A stretch of DNA of 37,917 nucleotides. It comes from Priestia flexa NBRC 15715 (lineage in GTDB: Bacteria; Bacillota; Bacilli; Bacillales; Bacillaceae_H). This document shows positions 26,540 to 36,104 of this stretch, one piece after another. Each line of letters opens with the position of its first letter. The first letter of the stretch is position 1. Made by a program: the position numbers and the translations under genes. The notes beneath the pieces were generated by a model. That model did not search any database and was not told the origin of the DNA. It was given only the letters and a program-made list of their open reading frames with translations. The stretch covers positions 1-37,917 of the forward strand of contig NZ_BCVD01000025.1 of NCBI RefSeq assembly GCF_001591565.1. The letters are read 5' to 3'.

Positions 26540-27826
26540 ATGTTTGTAGATCAGGTCAAGGTATATGTGAAAGGTGGCGACGGAGGAAATGGTATGGTTG
26601 CCTTCCGCCGTGAAAAGTATGTGCCAAAAGGAGGTCCAGCTGGTGGTGACGGTGGTCACGGAGCAGACGTTATCTTTGAAGTAGAAGAAGGGTTACGTAC
26701 GCTGATGGATTTTCGCTATAAGCGACACTTTAAAGCAGATCGTGGTGAGCACGGCATGTCAAAAGGCCAGCACGGGCGCAATGCAGAAGCAATGGTTGTT
26801 AAAGTTCCACCAGGAACAGTTGTGGTTGATGCAGAGACAAAAGAAACAATTGCAGATTTAGTAGAACACGGTCAGCGTGCGGTTATTGCAAAAGGTGGAC
26901 GCGGAGGTCGAGGAAATACGCGTTTTGCAACGCCAGCTAACCCGGCTCCAGAGCTTTCTGAAAACGGAGAGCCAGGACAAGAGCGCGATGTTATCCTTGA
27001 GCTAAAAGTACTGGCGGATGTTGGATTAGTTGGATTCCCAAGCGTAGGAAAATCAACTTTACTATCGGTTACGTCTGCTGCGAAGCCAAAGATTGCCGAG
27101 TATCATTTTACAACGCTTGCACCAAATCTAGGAGTCGTTGAAACGGGAGACAACCGTAGTTTTGTTATGGCGGATTTACCAGGTTTAATTGAAGGTGCAC
27201 ACGAAGGCGTTGGTTTAGGACATCAGTTTTTACGCCACATTGAACGTACGCGAGTTATTGTTCACGTAGTAGACATGTCTGGATTAGAAGGTCGCGATCC
27301 TTACGAAGACTATCTAACAATCAATGAAGAGCTACGCCAATATAATTTACGCTTAACAGAGCGTCCACAAGTGGTAGTAGCAAATAAAATGGATATTCCA
27401 GAAGCGGCAGAAAACTTAGCTCGTTTTAAAGAAAAAATTGGAGATGAAGTAAAAGTATTCCCTATCTCTGCTGCAACGCGTGACGGAATACGCGAATTGT
27501 TGTTTACGGTAGCTGATCTTGTAGACACAACGCCTGAATTCCCAATGCATGAAGAGGAAGATTTATCGACTCACCGCGTACTTTACAAGCACGAGAAGAA
27601 GGAAGTTGAATTCCAAATTACACGCGATAGCGACGGTTCATTTGTATTAGATGGCGAAAAAGTCGAAAAGCTGTTCAAGATGACAGATTTCTCAAGAGAC
27701 GAATCTGTTCGTCGCTTTGCTCGTCAGCTTCGTGGTATGGGCATAGACGAAGCGCTTCGTGAAAGAGGCGCAAAAGATGGAGATATTGTAAAGCTATTTG
27801 AATATGAGTTCGAATTTATCGACTAA
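26540..27826 (+). CDS. obg: GTPase Obg/CgtA
   Basis: Essential ribosome-associated GTPase for 50S maturation and stress and sporulation control. The N-terminal glycine-rich Obg fold (1-158, [16 protein letters not shown]) is followed by the G domain: G1 GFPSVGKST at about 165-173, G3 [13 protein letters not shown]4 NKMD. A C-terminal OCT domain ends the 428-residue protein. GGAGTGA lies before the ATG at 26540. The gene pair spo0B-obg is conserved in Bacillus. Confidence 0.98.
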   Translation: MFVDQVKVYVKGGDGGNGMVAFRREKYVPKGGPAGGDGGHGADVIFEVEEGLRTLMDFRYKRHFKADRGEHGMSKGQHGRNAEAMVVKVPPGTVVVDAETKETIADLVEHGQRAVIAKGGRGGRGNTRFATPANPAPELSENGEPGQERDVILELKVLADVGLVGFPSVGKSTLLSVTSAAKPKIAEYHFTTLAPNLGVVETGDNRSFVMADLPGLIEGAHEGVGLGHQFLRHIERTRVIVHVVDMSGLEGRDPYEDYLTINEELRQYNLRLTERPQVVVANKMDIPEAAENLARFKEKIGDEVKVFPISAATRDGIRELLFTVADLVDTTPEFPMHEEEDLSTHRVLYKHEKKEVEFQITRDSDGSFVLDGEKVEKLFKMTDFSRDESVRRFARQLRGMGIDEALRERGAKDGDIVKLFEYEFEFID

Positions 27827-27855
27827 TCATTCATGTCACGGGGGAGGGGCTTGAC

Positions 27856-28305
27856 TTGGATAAGGCGGATAAGCAGTTTTATTTAGTACGAGAAGATGTA
27901 TTGCCAGAAGCAATGAAGAAAACGCTGGATGCAAAGCTGCTAATTGAACGTGGAAAATCAGCTTCCGTAGCCGATGCAGTTCAAGAGGTTGACTTAAGCC
28001 GCAGTGCTTTTTATAAATATAGAGATACTGTGTTTCCATTTCAAACGGTTGTTACACAGCGAATTATTTCGCTCTTTTTTCACCTGGAAGATCGCTCAGG
28101 TACGCTATCTCATTTACTAAGTGTCGTAGCCTCTTCGGGTTGTAACGTGTTAACGATTCACCAAACCATTCCGCTGCAAGGTAGAGCAAACGTTACGCTC
28201 TCACTAGATATTGCAAGTATGAAGGTTGAGTTGAACGATTTGTTACGAGAGTTAAAAAGACTTGCATTTGTGGACAAGGTTGAAGTCCTTGGTTCAGGTG
28301 CTTAA
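27856..28305 (+). CDS. pheB: ACT domain protein PheB
   Basis: Small ACT-domain protein always found next to pheA in Bacillus. The N-terminal half is helical with an HTH-like stretch ([24 protein letters not shown], positions about 35-58), and the ACT domain fills about residues 70-147. Once called chorismate mutase, but the sequence supports a regulatory ACT protein instead. Start is TTG at 27856 behind a GGGGGAGGGG stretch. Length is 149 residues. It probably belongs to one transcript with obg and pheA. Confidence 0.9.
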   Translation: MDKADKQFYLVREDVLPEAMKKTLDAKLLIERGKSASVADAVQEVDLSRSAFYKYRDTVFPFQTVVTQRIISLFFHLEDRSGTLSHLLSVVASSGCNVLTIHQTIPLQGRANVTLSLDIASMKVELNDLLRELKRLAFVDKVEVLGSGA

Positions 28306-28340
28306 CTAGAAAGCAGACATAGACAGGAGAGAGAAGAATC

Positions 28341-29207
28341 GTGGGGAAAGTAGGATATTTAGGACCAAAAGCAACATTTACACATGTAGCAGTTCAAGAA
28401 GTATTTTCAGAATATGAGCAGATTCCCTTTAAGACTATTCCATCTTGTATTGATGCGGTGTATAACGAAGAAGTAGAGTATGGAATCGTTCCGCTTGAAA
28501 ATGCACTAGAAGGTTCCGTTAATTTAACACTTGATTATTTAATTCATGAGCATCGTCTTCCAGTAGTAGGCGAGATCATTTTACCGATTCGTCAGCATTT
28601 GATGGTTCATCCTGATCATGCAGACAAATGGGAAGAGGTCAAGGCTGTTTATTCACATCCTCATGCCATTGCGCAGTGCCATAAGTTTTTATATGGCAGC
28701 TTAGCTCATGTTCCTGTAGAAGAAATGACATCAACAGCATTTGCTGCAAAATATGTTAGCGAGAACCCTGGAGAAGTTGTTGGTGCGATTGCCAACGGGC
28801 TAGCTGCTAAGGAGTATGGGCTTCATATCGCACGCCCAAATATTCATGATTATGATCACAACACGACTCGATTCGTTGTACTTCATAAGGATAGAACTCG
28901 CGCAGTGCCATTTGAGCAAGAGAATGGTTACAAGACGACGTTAATGATTACATTACCATCGGATCAAGCAGGAGCACTACATCAAGTACTGTCTGCGTTT
29001 GCATGGCGTAAGCTAAACCTATCTAAAATTGAATCAAGGCCAATGAAGACAGGATTAGGAAACTACTTCTTTATTGTCGATATTGAACAGAAAATGGACG
29101 AGGTGCTCATCCCAAGCGCGATTGCTGAACTTGAAGCACTTGGATGTAAGGTAGCTGTTTTAGGAAGCTATCCCCATACGCTACTCGACCAAAAAATCCC
29201 GCTATAA
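28341..29207 (+). CDS. pheA: prephenate dehydratase
   Basis: Converts prephenate to phenylpyruvate in phenylalanine synthesis. The N-terminal PDT domain has VGYLGPKATFTH, the GIVPLENALEGSV motif and the catalytic TRFVVL region near residue 172. A C-terminal ACT domain (about 195-275, with ESRPMKTGLGNYFF) binds phenylalanine for feedback inhibition. Length is 288 residues. Start is GTG at 28341 after AGGAGA. The terminator that follows is shared with the convergent niaR gene. Confidence 0.97.
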   Translation: MGKVGYLGPKATFTHVAVQEVFSEYEQIPFKTIPSCIDAVYNEEVEYGIVPLENALEGSVNLTLDYLIHEHRLPVVGEIILPIRQHLMVHPDHADKWEEVKAVYSHPHAIAQCHKFLYGSLAHVPVEEMTSTAFAAKYVSENPGEVVGAIANGLAAKEYGLHIARPNIHDYDHNTTRFVVLHKDRTRAVPFEQENGYKTTLMITLPSDQAGALHQVLSAFAWRKLNLSKIESRPMKTGLGNYFFIVDIEQKMDEVLIPSAIAELEALGCKVAVLGSYPHTLLDQKIPL

Positions 29208-29226
29208 AACATAGCGGGATTTTTTT
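29193..29226. terminator. bidirectional terminator between pheA and niaR
   Basis: AAATCCCGCTAT and ATAGCGGGATTT form a perfect 12-bp stem around AAAAC, with A and T runs on both sides, so it can serve both convergent genes. Confidence 0.93.
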
Positions 29227-29770
29227 ATTCACTCTTTAATAGGTAGCCAGCTTGCTCAAGTGCATGACAGGCTGCATCAAGCTTCTGAACGGAGTCTGCT
29301 TCAAGCGTGTGAAGGTGGGTGCCTTCTGTTAATTGTGAAAGATAGGTTGCGTTGGTTTGATTAATCTTGTGTAAAAAAGCTTCTACATCTTTACGAGTTT
29401 GAACCATCATTGAAGCCGTAAGCTCTCCGTATACGGGGTGTTCAATGATTACATCTTTTACGCACACTCCGTGGTCTACGATGAGAAAAAGCTCTTTCTC
29501 TGTATCTTCAGGTGCGTGATGACAAGCAATAATTCGCTGCTGAGAGGATGCCTGGCCAGGAGACTGCATATAAATATAGCCTTGGCTTGTGGCTAAAATA
29601 GGTTCATTACGGGCTTTTAAGAGCGAGATATCTTGCACAATCACCTGTCTGCTTACCTTTGTTCTTTTTGATAGTTCACTGCCTGTCATCGGCTTCTGTT
29701 CATCTTTTAACCATTGTAAAATGAGTTCTCGTCGCTCTTCACCTAAAACTTTGCGTTGATTTTCTGACAT
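29225..29770 (-). CDS. niaR: NAD synthesis repressor NiaR (HTH and 3H domains)
   Basis: Niacin-dependent transcriptional repressor (YrxA in B. subtilis) of NAD synthesis genes. An N-terminal winged helix of the HTH_11 type (about 12-65, TGSELSKRTKVSRQVIVQD) is followed by a 3H domain with the conserved histidines (HHAPED, VDHGV, EHPVYGEL, THLHTLE) that bind metal and nicotinic acid. Length is 181 residues. AAGGAG inside the end of nifS precedes the ATG. It lies 4 nt after nifS in one minus-strand operon, divergent from nadBCA. Confidence 0.94.
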   Translation of the reverse strand: MSENQRKVLGEERRELILQWLKDEQKPMTGSELSKRTKVSRQVIVQDISLLKARNEPILATSQGYIYMQSPGQASSQQRIIACHHAPEDTEKELFLIVDHGVCVKDVIIEHPVYGELTASMMVQTRKDVEAFLHKINQTNATYLSQLTEGTHLHTLEADSVQKLDAACHALEQAGYLLKSE

Positions 29771-29774
29771 GGTC

Positions 29775-30911
29775 TTACCGCTCCTTCATAATCTCTTTAT
29801 GTAATAAATGAAGCACATTCATTAGTTCATCTAAATCTTTCGTAGTCGTATGCAAACTAAAGGAAATGCGAATGAAATTTTTGGCTTGCTCTGGACTTTT
29901 TCCAATAGCTAGTAGCGAACGAAGAGGGGCTTGTTTATGAACTGTACAAGCGCTGCCCGTTGCTACTGCGATATTGTGACGATTACATTGTAACATAACA
30001 TACTGACCTTGTACGTTGCGGAACGTTAGTCCGATTATACCAGGAAAGTGAGCTGAGCTAGCTGCTTCCATCTCAACGAATCCCTGTAACTCCTTGATGC
30101 GTATAAGCAAGTATGACTTTAAGTGTTCGAAGTGATTGTAGGCTTGTTTTAACTGAGTATAAGCATGTTCAGCAGCCGTCGTAAACGCTGCAATTCCAGG
30201 GACGTTCACAGTTCCTCTATGGCTTTCTGTAAGGAAATGAGTTAGGGAAGCAGAAGCTTTAGAAGAACTTGGTTGAATGTAAACGAATCCGACGCCTTTT
30301 GGACCATATAGTTTATGGCTTGATACTGATAAGCTATCAATGTTTGCTTCTTTCACGTTAATCGGTAATTTTCCAAATGACTGCACACAGTCGCAGTGGA
30401 ACCAAATGTCTCGTTTTTTTAACAGTTGTCCAATATCATAAACGGGCTGAATTGATCCTAGCTCGTGATTGACATGCTGAATGGCTACAAGAACTGTGTC
30501 GTCTTGAATGGCGTCTTGCAAAGCTTCTATCGACACAACGCCATCTTTTGTGACTGGTAGATAAGTAATAGTATACTCTACTTCTTGGAACGAAGAGAGA
30601 GCCTGTAAGACGGAGGAATGCTCTAACGAAGTCGTTATAATGTGTTTTCCTCTATGCTCTGTGTAATGGAGAAGCGAGCGGATAGCAAGTACGTTTGATT
30701 CCGTGCCTCCGCTTGTAAAGTAGATGGCTTGTTGCTCTCCATTAATAAGAGAAGCGAGCTGATGTCGACATAAAGAAAGCAAATCATCTGCTTGCGTACC
30801 AACCGTATGTAAGCTGTTTGTATTTCCATAATACGATGTGGCCGCTGTGTGATATGCTTGGATTGATTCCTTACTCATGGGCGTGGTTGAAGCATAGTCA
30901 AGGTAAATCAT
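29775..30911 (-). CDS. nifS: cysteine desulfurase for NadA iron-sulfur cluster
   Basis: PLP-dependent enzyme that takes sulfur from cysteine; in B. subtilis this NifS matures the [4Fe-4S] cluster of quinolinate synthase. MIYLDYASTTP opens the protein, the PLP lysine lies in VSSHKLYGPKG, and the persulfide cysteine in VATGSACTVHK. I chose the ATG at 30909-30911, which has AGAGGGA about 6 nt upstream; the frame extends 7 codons further to a TTG without a site. Length is 378 residues. Confidence 0.95.
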   Translation of the reverse strand: MIYLDYASTTPMSKESIQAYHTAATSYYGNTNSLHTVGTQADDLLSLCRHQLASLINGEQQAIYFTSGGTESNVLAIRSLLHYTEHRGKHIITTSLEHSSVLQALSSFQEVEYTITYLPVTKDGVVSIEALQDAIQDDTVLVAIQHVNHELGSIQPVYDIGQLLKKRDIWFHCDCVQSFGKLPINVKEANIDSLSVSSHKLYGPKGVGFVYIQPSSSKASASLTHFLTESHRGTVNVPGIAAFTTAAEHAYTQLKQAYNHFEHLKSYLLIRIKELQGFVEMEAASSAHFPGIIGLTFRNVQGQYVMLQCNRHNIAVATGSACTVHKQAPLRSLLAIGKSPEQAKNFIRISFSLHTTTKDLDELMNVLHLLHKEIMKER

Positions 30912-30945
30912 AGCTTTCCCTCTTTCGTTCAAAATAAAAAATATC

Positions 30946-31008
30946 TTGTCTTTTATTTAATAATATGTAAATATAAGTGTCAATACACATGTAAAGTTAA
31001 TTGTCTTG
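30946..31008. promoter_or_regulatory. divergent nifS/nadB control region, candidate NiaR operators
   Basis: The 139-nt gap between nifS and nadB holds two copies of TTGTCTT (30946-30952 and 31001-31007). TTGACA reads on the minus strand at 30978-30983, with a TTAAAT -10 candidate at 30955-30960, so the first copy sits at the nifS transcription start. The second lies in the nadB promoter area, upstream of TATAAA (31020-31025). That both copies are NiaR sites is inference from position and repetition. Confidence 0.45.
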
Positions 31009-31050
31009 TTTTTTGTTTTTATAAATTAACAGAAGTGTAAGAGGTGAAGC

Positions 31051-32586
31051 ATGCATAAGACGGACGTGTTGATTATTGGAAGTGGATTGGCAGCTTTAGC
31101 TACGGCTTCTGCTTTGTATCCATATAAGAAAGTTACGATTGTAACAAAAGGAAGCATAGAACAAAACAATTCTGTATTAGCGCAAGGTGGAATTGCAGCG
31201 GCGGTGGGAAACCATGATAGTTGGCAAGAACATGCTTATGATACGTTAGCAGCTGGTAGCAGTCACTGCAGCGAAGAGACCGTACATATATTAACTAAAG
31301 AAGGAATCAGCTGCGTATTCGACTTCATTGCTAACGGCATGGAGTTTGATCAATTCCAAAATGGCAGCCTGCATTTTGGTAGAGAAGGAGCTCATCGATT
31401 AAATCGAATTTTGCATGCAGGAGGAGACCAAACGGGTGCTTTATTATTTGCCTTTTTAAAGAAGCGCGTATTACCTCATGTTGAAATTATAGAGCATCAA
31501 ATTGTTCATAAGCTAATTTGTGATGAACAAGGATGTATTGGAGCGATTGGAGAAGGACGAAAAGGGAAGATACAAGCGTATTTAGCAGAGCATGTTGTAG
31601 TGGCTACTGGTGGAATCGGCGGTTTGTATCAGTATACGTCCAATCATGCTTACGCCACTGGAGACGGCTTGATGCTTGCTTATGATGTGGGAGCAGAACT
31701 TGAAGATTTAGAATTTATTCAGTTTCACCCTACGCTCTTGCGAGAGGGGAATCATGCTGCTGGACTGGTATCAGAAGCGGTACGCGGTGAAGGAGGCGTG
31801 CTCGTAACTGAAGATGGAGAGCGCTTCATGAAAGGAATTCAGCCGTTTGAAGACCTATCGTCGCGAGATATTGTAGCAAGAGCAGTTTTTGGGCAAATAC
31901 AAAAAGGAAAAGATGTCTTTTTAGATATTAGCGAAGTAGAAAAGTTTAACAAACGCTTTCCGACAATAAAAGCTCTTTGTCAAAAAGCAAATATTCACCT
32001 TTCCAAAAATCGAATACCTGTCATACCAGGTGCACATTTTTTAATGGGTGGAATCAAAGTTAACGAACACGGAGAAACGACCATTCCATCTCTTTATGCT
32101 GTAGGAGAAGCAGCCTGTACAGGCGTACATGGTGCAAACCGTCTAGCTAGTAACTCGTTGTTAGAGTGTATCGTATTCGGTAGACGAGCAGGGTGCCATA
32201 TCCTATCAAAAGAAAGTAGGCGAGTCGTAGATTATAAAACAAACTATCAGATTTCAAGAGTTGAGGAGTCTTTAATTATGCATCAAGCGGATATTCAAGC
32301 CGTTATGATGCAGCACGTAGGAATCACTCGAAACGGAGCTGGTCTCCGTCAAGCAATCAGCTGGTTTGATGAGGAGCTAGACTCGTTGGATTTTAGCTTT
32401 ACAAGGTCATATCCCGAACAACAAAGGCGGCGAATTTTGATGCTCAGACTTGGAAAACTCATAGCTTCTGCAGCGATACATCGATGTGAAAGCAGAGGCG
32501 CACATTACAGGTCTGACTTTCCTCAAACTAGTCATCAGTGGGAGAAACAAAAAGTTACTCATGTTTTACGAGGCGTATTAGCGTAA
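31051..32586 (+). CDS. nadB: L-aspartate oxidase
   Basis: FAD enzyme that oxidises L-aspartate to iminoaspartate, the first step of de novo NAD synthesis. The FAD loop is VLIIGSGLAALATAS at the N-terminus. NSVLAQGGIAA, HFGREGAHRLNRI and GVHGANRLASNSLLE are hallmark NadB segments. Length is 511 residues. AAGAGGTG precedes the ATG at 31051. First gene of nadBCA, probably repressed by NiaR. Confidence 0.97.
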   Translation: MHKTDVLIIGSGLAALATASALYPYKKVTIVTKGSIEQNNSVLAQGGIAAAVGNHDSWQEHAYDTLAAGSSHCSEETVHILTKEGISCVFDFIANGMEFDQFQNGSLHFGREGAHRLNRILHAGGDQTGALLFAFLKKRVLPHVEIIEHQIVHKLICDEQGCIGAIGEGRKGKIQAYLAEHVVVATGGIGGLYQYTSNHAYATGDGLMLAYDVGAELEDLEFIQFHPTLLREGNHAAGLVSEAVRGEGGVLVTEDGERFMKGIQPFEDLSSRDIVARAVFGQIQKGKDVFLDISEVEKFNKRFPTIKALCQKANIHLSKNRIPVIPGAHFLMGGIKVNEHGETTIPSLYAVGEAACTGVHGANRLASNSLLECIVFGRRAGCHILSKESRRVVDYKTNYQISRVEESLIMHQADIQAVMMQHVGITRNGAGLRQAISWFDEELDSLDFSFTRSYPEQQRRRILMLRLGKLIASAAIHRCESRGAHYRSDFPQTSHQWEKQKVTHVLRGVLA

Positions 32587-32624
32587 TTGGTAATGAATGA
32601 TACAAAGAAAACGAGGGGAATTGT

Positions 32625-33476
32625 ATGAACGCATTGAAGGTTAAAGCACTTCTTCATCAATTTTTTATTGAAGACGTTGGAGATCAGGATTTGACGAGTG
32701 AAGCCATTTTTTCACGTCACGAAACGGGAAGCGCTGAAATTGTCACTAAGCAAAGTGGAGTTTTTGTGGGTGATAGTATTATTACAGAAGGCTTTCAATT
32801 ACTAAATCAACAAGCGAAAGTTCAGCTTTATATAAAAGATGGACAGTACGTTGAAGCTGGAGATATCATTGCAAAGGTTCACGGACCAATACAAGCAATT
32901 TTAACGGGAGAGCGCGTTATATTAAACCTTATCCAGCGCATGAGCGGAATCGCAACGATGACTTTTCAAGCGAGAAAAATAATGGAAGGGACGCATACAC
33001 AAATTTGTGATACGCGTAAAACAACGCCTGGGCTTCGAGGGTTAGAAAAGTATGCTGTTCGAATGGGTGGAGGAGTTAATCATCGGTTTGGGTTGTACGA
33101 CGGAGTCATGTTAAAAGATAATCATATTGCGTATGCAGGTTCTATTAAAAACGCTGTTTTAAAAGTGAAAGAATATATTGGACCCATGGTAAAGGTAGAA
33201 GTGGAGATAGAGACCCTGGAACAGCTAAAAGAAGCGGTTGAAGCAGACGTAGATATTATTATGTTTGATAACTGCGACCCACAAACGATTAAGAAATGGA
33301 TTTCTCAGGTACCAAACCACATTACGACAGAAGCTTCTGGTGGAATGAATTTGAATAATATAGCTTTATATAAAGACACGGGTGTTGACTACATCTCCTT
33401 AGGAGCATTAACACACTCTGTGCAGTCACTTGATATTAGCTTAAACGTGGAGGAAATGAACTATGAACTTGTTTGA
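32625..33476 (+). CDS. nadC: nicotinate-nucleotide pyrophosphorylase (quinolinate phosphoribosyltransferase)
   Basis: Makes nicotinate mononucleotide from quinolinate and PRPP. The conserved [10 protein letters not shown] lies near residue 125, followed by [18 protein letters not shown] and DNCDP. EASGGM near the C-terminus binds phosphate. Length is 283 residues. It lies 38 nt after nadB and overlaps nadA by 14 nt. Confidence 0.97.
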   Translation: MNALKVKALLHQFFIEDVGDQDLTSEAIFSRHETGSAEIVTKQSGVFVGDSIITEGFQLLNQQAKVQLYIKDGQYVEAGDIIAKVHGPIQAILTGERVILNLIQRMSGIATMTFQARKIMEGTHTQICDTRKTTPGLRGLEKYAVRMGGGVNHRFGLYDGVMLKDNHIAYAGSIKNAVLKVKEYIGPMVKVEVEIETLEQLKEAVEADVDIIMFDNCDPQTIKKWISQVPNHITTEASGGMNLNNIALYKDTGVDYISLGALTHSVQSLDISLNVEEMNYELV

Positions 33477-34563
33477 AACGTTAAAGACTAAGACATTACC
33501 CTTTGAGTATTCAATGATGTCGGACGAAGAGATGAAGAGAAGAATTAGAATCATTAAGCAAAAGCTTGGCGCTCAGCTTTACATATTAGGACATCATTAT
33601 CAAAAGGATGAAGTTTACAAGTTCGCGGATGCGGTAGGAGATTCCTTGCAGCTATCTCAAATGGCGGCAGAAAATAAAAAAGCTGCTTATATCGTATTTT
33701 GTGGTGTTCATTTTATGGCAGAAACGGCGGATATTTTAACAATGAGTAATCAACGAGTTGTGTTACCTGATATGCGAGCAGGATGTTCTATGGCCGATAT
33801 GGCTAACATTGAACAAACAGAAAAAGCATGGCCGATTTTGCAATCTTTGTTTGGAGACACGATTATACCGCTTACGTATGTTAATTCCACCGCGGAAATC
33901 AAGGCGTTTGTCGGCAAACATCATGGAGCAACCGTGACGTCATCAAACGCAAAAGAAGTGGTTCAGTGGGCGTTTTCTAAAAAACAGCGTATTTTATTTT
34001 TACCAGATCAGCATTTAGGAAGAAATACAGCTTATGAATTAGGAGTGCCTCTTTCTGAAATGGCTATTTGGGATCCCATTGAAAATGAGCTCGTTTTTGA
34101 TGGTGATATAGAAGATGTGAAGATTATCCTGTGGAAGGGACACTGCTCCGTTCATGAAAATTTCACGTTGAAAAACATTGAGCATGTACGTAAAGCACAC
34201 CCGAACATGAACATCATTGTGCATCCAGAGTGTACGCATGACGTAGTGCAGCACTCTGATTACGCTGGCTCAACAAAGTACATCATGGAGACGATTGAAC
34301 AAGCTCCATCAGGTTCAGAGTGGGCAATTGGAACAGAAATGAACTTGGTTAACCGCTTGATTCATGCTCATGATGATAAGAAGGTTATTTCACTTAATCC
34401 GTATATGTGTCCTTGTTTAACAATGAATCGTATTGATCTTCCTCATTTGCTTTGGTCTTTAGAAATGATTGATAAGGGCACGCCCATCAATGAAATTAAA
34501 GTGGAGTCTGAAGTAGCAGAACTGGCTCAAAAAGCACTCAACAATATGCTTGCAATGGTTTAA
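33463..34563 (+). CDS. nadA: quinolinate synthase (iron-sulfur enzyme)
   Basis: Condenses iminoaspartate with dihydroxyacetone phosphate to quinolinate, using a [4Fe-4S] cluster. Candidate ligands are in RAGCSMAD (C108), [15 protein letters not shown] and MCPCLTMN; Bacillus NadA carries this set. [15 protein letters not shown] near the start is the substrate loop. Length is 366 residues. GGAGG within nadC lies 9 nt before the ATG, and the 14-nt overlap suggests coupled translation. Its cluster is probably supplied by the divergent nifS. Confidence 0.97.
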   Translation: MNLFETLKTKTLPFEYSMMSDEEMKRRIRIIKQKLGAQLYILGHHYQKDEVYKFADAVGDSLQLSQMAAENKKAAYIVFCGVHFMAETADILTMSNQRVVLPDMRAGCSMADMANIEQTEKAWPILQSLFGDTIIPLTYVNSTAEIKAFVGKHHGATVTSSNAKEVVQWAFSKKQRILFLPDQHLGRNTAYELGVPLSEMAIWDPIENELVFDGDIEDVKIILWKGHCSVHENFTLKNIEHVRKAHPNMNIIVHPECTHDVVQHSDYAGSTKYIMETIEQAPSGSEWAIGTEMNLVNRLIHAHDDKKVISLNPYMCPCLTMNRIDLPHLLWSLEMIDKGTPINEIKVESEVAELAQKALNNMLAMV

Positions 34564-34603
34564 AGATGTCGGACTAAATGAAAAGTGAAAAACAAGCATA
34601 AAA

Positions 34604-34646
34604 GAGATCCTCTCACATACATTTGTGGTGATGGATCTTTTTTTTA
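34604..34646 (+). terminator. intrinsic terminator after nadA
   Basis: AGATCC (34605-34610) and GGATCT (34633-34638) form the base of an imperfect stem, followed by eight or more T. Confidence 0.8.
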
Positions 34647-34674
34647 TAAAAAAATCCAAACTTTTAAGCATCAA

Positions 34675-34703
34675 GAATAAAATACTTGTTCAAGGCATAT
34701 GTT
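34675..34703 (+). promoter_or_regulatory. sigma-E-like promoter of safA
   Basis: GAATAAA (34675-34681) with the ATA core and CATATGTT (34696-34703) are exactly 14 nt apart, fitting the mother-cell sigma-E pattern though the -10 deviates in two places. safA is sigma-E dependent in B. subtilis. Confidence 0.5.
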
Positions 34704-34777
34704 GTGATGAACAAACAGAACTTGCTTTGATTCCGCACATATAGATGAAATATACTCGACTCGGGAGGGGAATGACG

Positions 34778-36040
34778 TTGAAAATCCATATTGTCCAAAA
34801 AGGGGATACCCTTTGGAAAATTGCCCAAAAATATGGCGCAAACTTTGAAGAGCTTAAAAAAATGAACTCACAATTAAGCAATCCAGACATGATTATGCCT
34901 GGAATGAAAATTAAAGTGCCAACTGGCGGAGTACCTGTTGCAAATGAAGGGAACTCATTAGGGATTAAAGAAATGCCTAAAGTCCAGCATCCATATAGCG
35001 ACCAATCAACGAAAGCTTATCCGGTAACAGAAATAGATAGTGAACAATCACCAATTCCGAGCATGCAGCCAGTGAAAAAAGAGATGCCAATTGCTCAGCC
35101 GCCGAAGAAGGAAGCACCAGTAGCGCCGAAGAAGGAAGCACCAGTAGCGCCGAAGAAAGAAGCACCAAAGAAGGAAATGCCAAAAAAAGAGGCACCAAAG
35201 AAAGAAGCGCCTAAAAAGGAAATGCCTAAGATGCCAAAGCTTCCAAAGATTCAGCCAATCGCTCCTGAAATTGACATTAACAATTACTATACGTTAAACA
35301 TGGCGATGCAACAGCCGAAAAAAGAAGAGCCAAAAGTAGAAGCTGTTGTAGAGTCATCTGAAAGTCCAGAGATGGAGAGTGTAGAAGCACCGGTACAACA
35401 GCCATGCTATCCAATTGTACCAATCTCTCCAGTAATGCCTGGATGTGGATTTCATTATATGCCGTGTTATCCACCGCCAATGCCACCAGCATATCCTGTG
35501 TATCCACATCAATGGCAGATGCCACAGGTACAGGGAGCAATGGAAGAAATGGAGTCCATGGAAAATAACCAAATGGTAGCTGGTCAAATGCAACATCCAA
35601 ATGCGCCAATGCATGCTGCGAATGCACCATTTTACCCAATGATGAATCCGTATATGCCATGTGGTCCGGTTCAATGCTCGCCTTGTCCACCACCTTGGGG
35701 ATACCAGCAACCTGCGTATCCAATGTATCCGTCGATGCCACAGGTACAAGGTGAAATGATGGAATCTCCAGAGATGGAAAACAATAGCGTAATGGGTATG
35801 CAGATGCCATACCAGCAACCGCAAGAAGACTGCGGATGTGGATCTCCTCAGCCCATGCCATATGGACACCAGCAGATGCCGTATGGATACCAACAGATGC
35901 CATATGGGTACCAAGATCAGCGCTTGGCACCGTACCCAGCCCCGTATGGACCCCCATTTGGTATGATAGGGGCACCGCCATATCCAGCGGTTGATCCGGA
36001 TTTATTTAATATACCCGATTATGAAGAAGATGAAGATTAA
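34778..36040 (+). CDS. safA: spore coat morphogenetic protein SafA (LysM)
   Basis: Inner-coat organiser that binds the cortex through its LysM domain and recruits coat proteins. The LysM domain is at about 1-47 (KIHIVQKGDTLWKIAQKYG ... IMPGMKIKVP). It is followed by a Pro/Lys/Glu repeat tract (about 108-150), then a C-terminal region rich in Pro, Met, Tyr, Gln and Cys with at least two internal repeats. The start is a TTG at 34778, 7 nt after GGGAGGGG. The ATG at 34772 is too close to that site, and the LysM then starts as in SafA. Length is 420 residues; the tail is low complexity and likely variable between strains. Confidence 0.92.
   Translation: MKIHIVQKGDTLWKIAQKYGANFEELKKMNSQLSNPDMIMPGMKIKVPTGGVPVANEGNSLGIKEMPKVQHPYSDQSTKAYPVTEIDSEQSPIPSMQPVKKEMPIAQPPKKEAPVAPKKEAPVAPKKEAPKKEMPKKEAPKKEAPKKEMPKMPKLPKIQPIAPEIDINNYYTLNMAMQQPKKEEPKVEAVVESSESPEMESVEAPVQQPCYPIVPISPVMPGCGFHYMPCYPPPMPPAYPVYPHQWQMPQVQGAMEEMESMENNQMVAGQMQHPNAPMHAANAPFYPMMNPYMPCGPVQCSPCPPPWGYQQPAYPMYPSMPQVQGEMMESPEMENNSVMGMQMPYQQPQEDCGCGSPQPMPYGHQQMPYGYQQMPYGYQDQRLAPYPAPYGPPFGMIGAPPYPAVDPDLFNIPDYEEDED
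35101..35229 (+). repeat. PKKEAP tandem repeat in safA
   Basis: 24-nt units starting GCCGAAGAAG begin at 35101, 35125 and 35149 and encode PKKEAPVA. The tract then continues as degenerate PKKEAP/PKKEMP units to about 35229. It is probably prone to copy-number change by slippage. Confidence 0.85.
35858..35920 (+). repeat. 21-nt PYGYQQM repeat in safA
   Basis: Three 21-nt units begin at 35858, 35879 and 35900 and encode PYGHQQM, PYGYQQM and PYGYQDQ. A longer duplication shares GATGCCACAGGTACA at 35518-35532 and 35734-35748, 216 nt apart. Confidence 0.8.
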
Positions 36041-36046
36041 TAACGG

Positions 36047-36082
36047 CAGAGGCGATGACTCTATACATCGCCTCTTTTTTTG
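36047..36082 (+). terminator. intrinsic terminator after safA
   Basis: GAGGCGATG (36049-36057) pairs perfectly with CATCGCCTC (36066-36074), then a T run. Confidence 0.92.
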
Positions 36083-36104
36083 TTTGGTAGAAAAAGGAAT
36101 TCTT

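Noticed and set aside
35101-35229. Regular 24-nt repeats as a CRISPR array
   Set aside because: Units are directly tandem, without spacers, and encode in-frame PKKEAP repeats of SafA.
35277-35981. Long minus-strand frames across safA (234 and 186 codons)
   Set aside because: They are antisense shadows of a repetitive, Pro/Met/Gln-rich coding region, with no ribosome binding site or protein-like composition.
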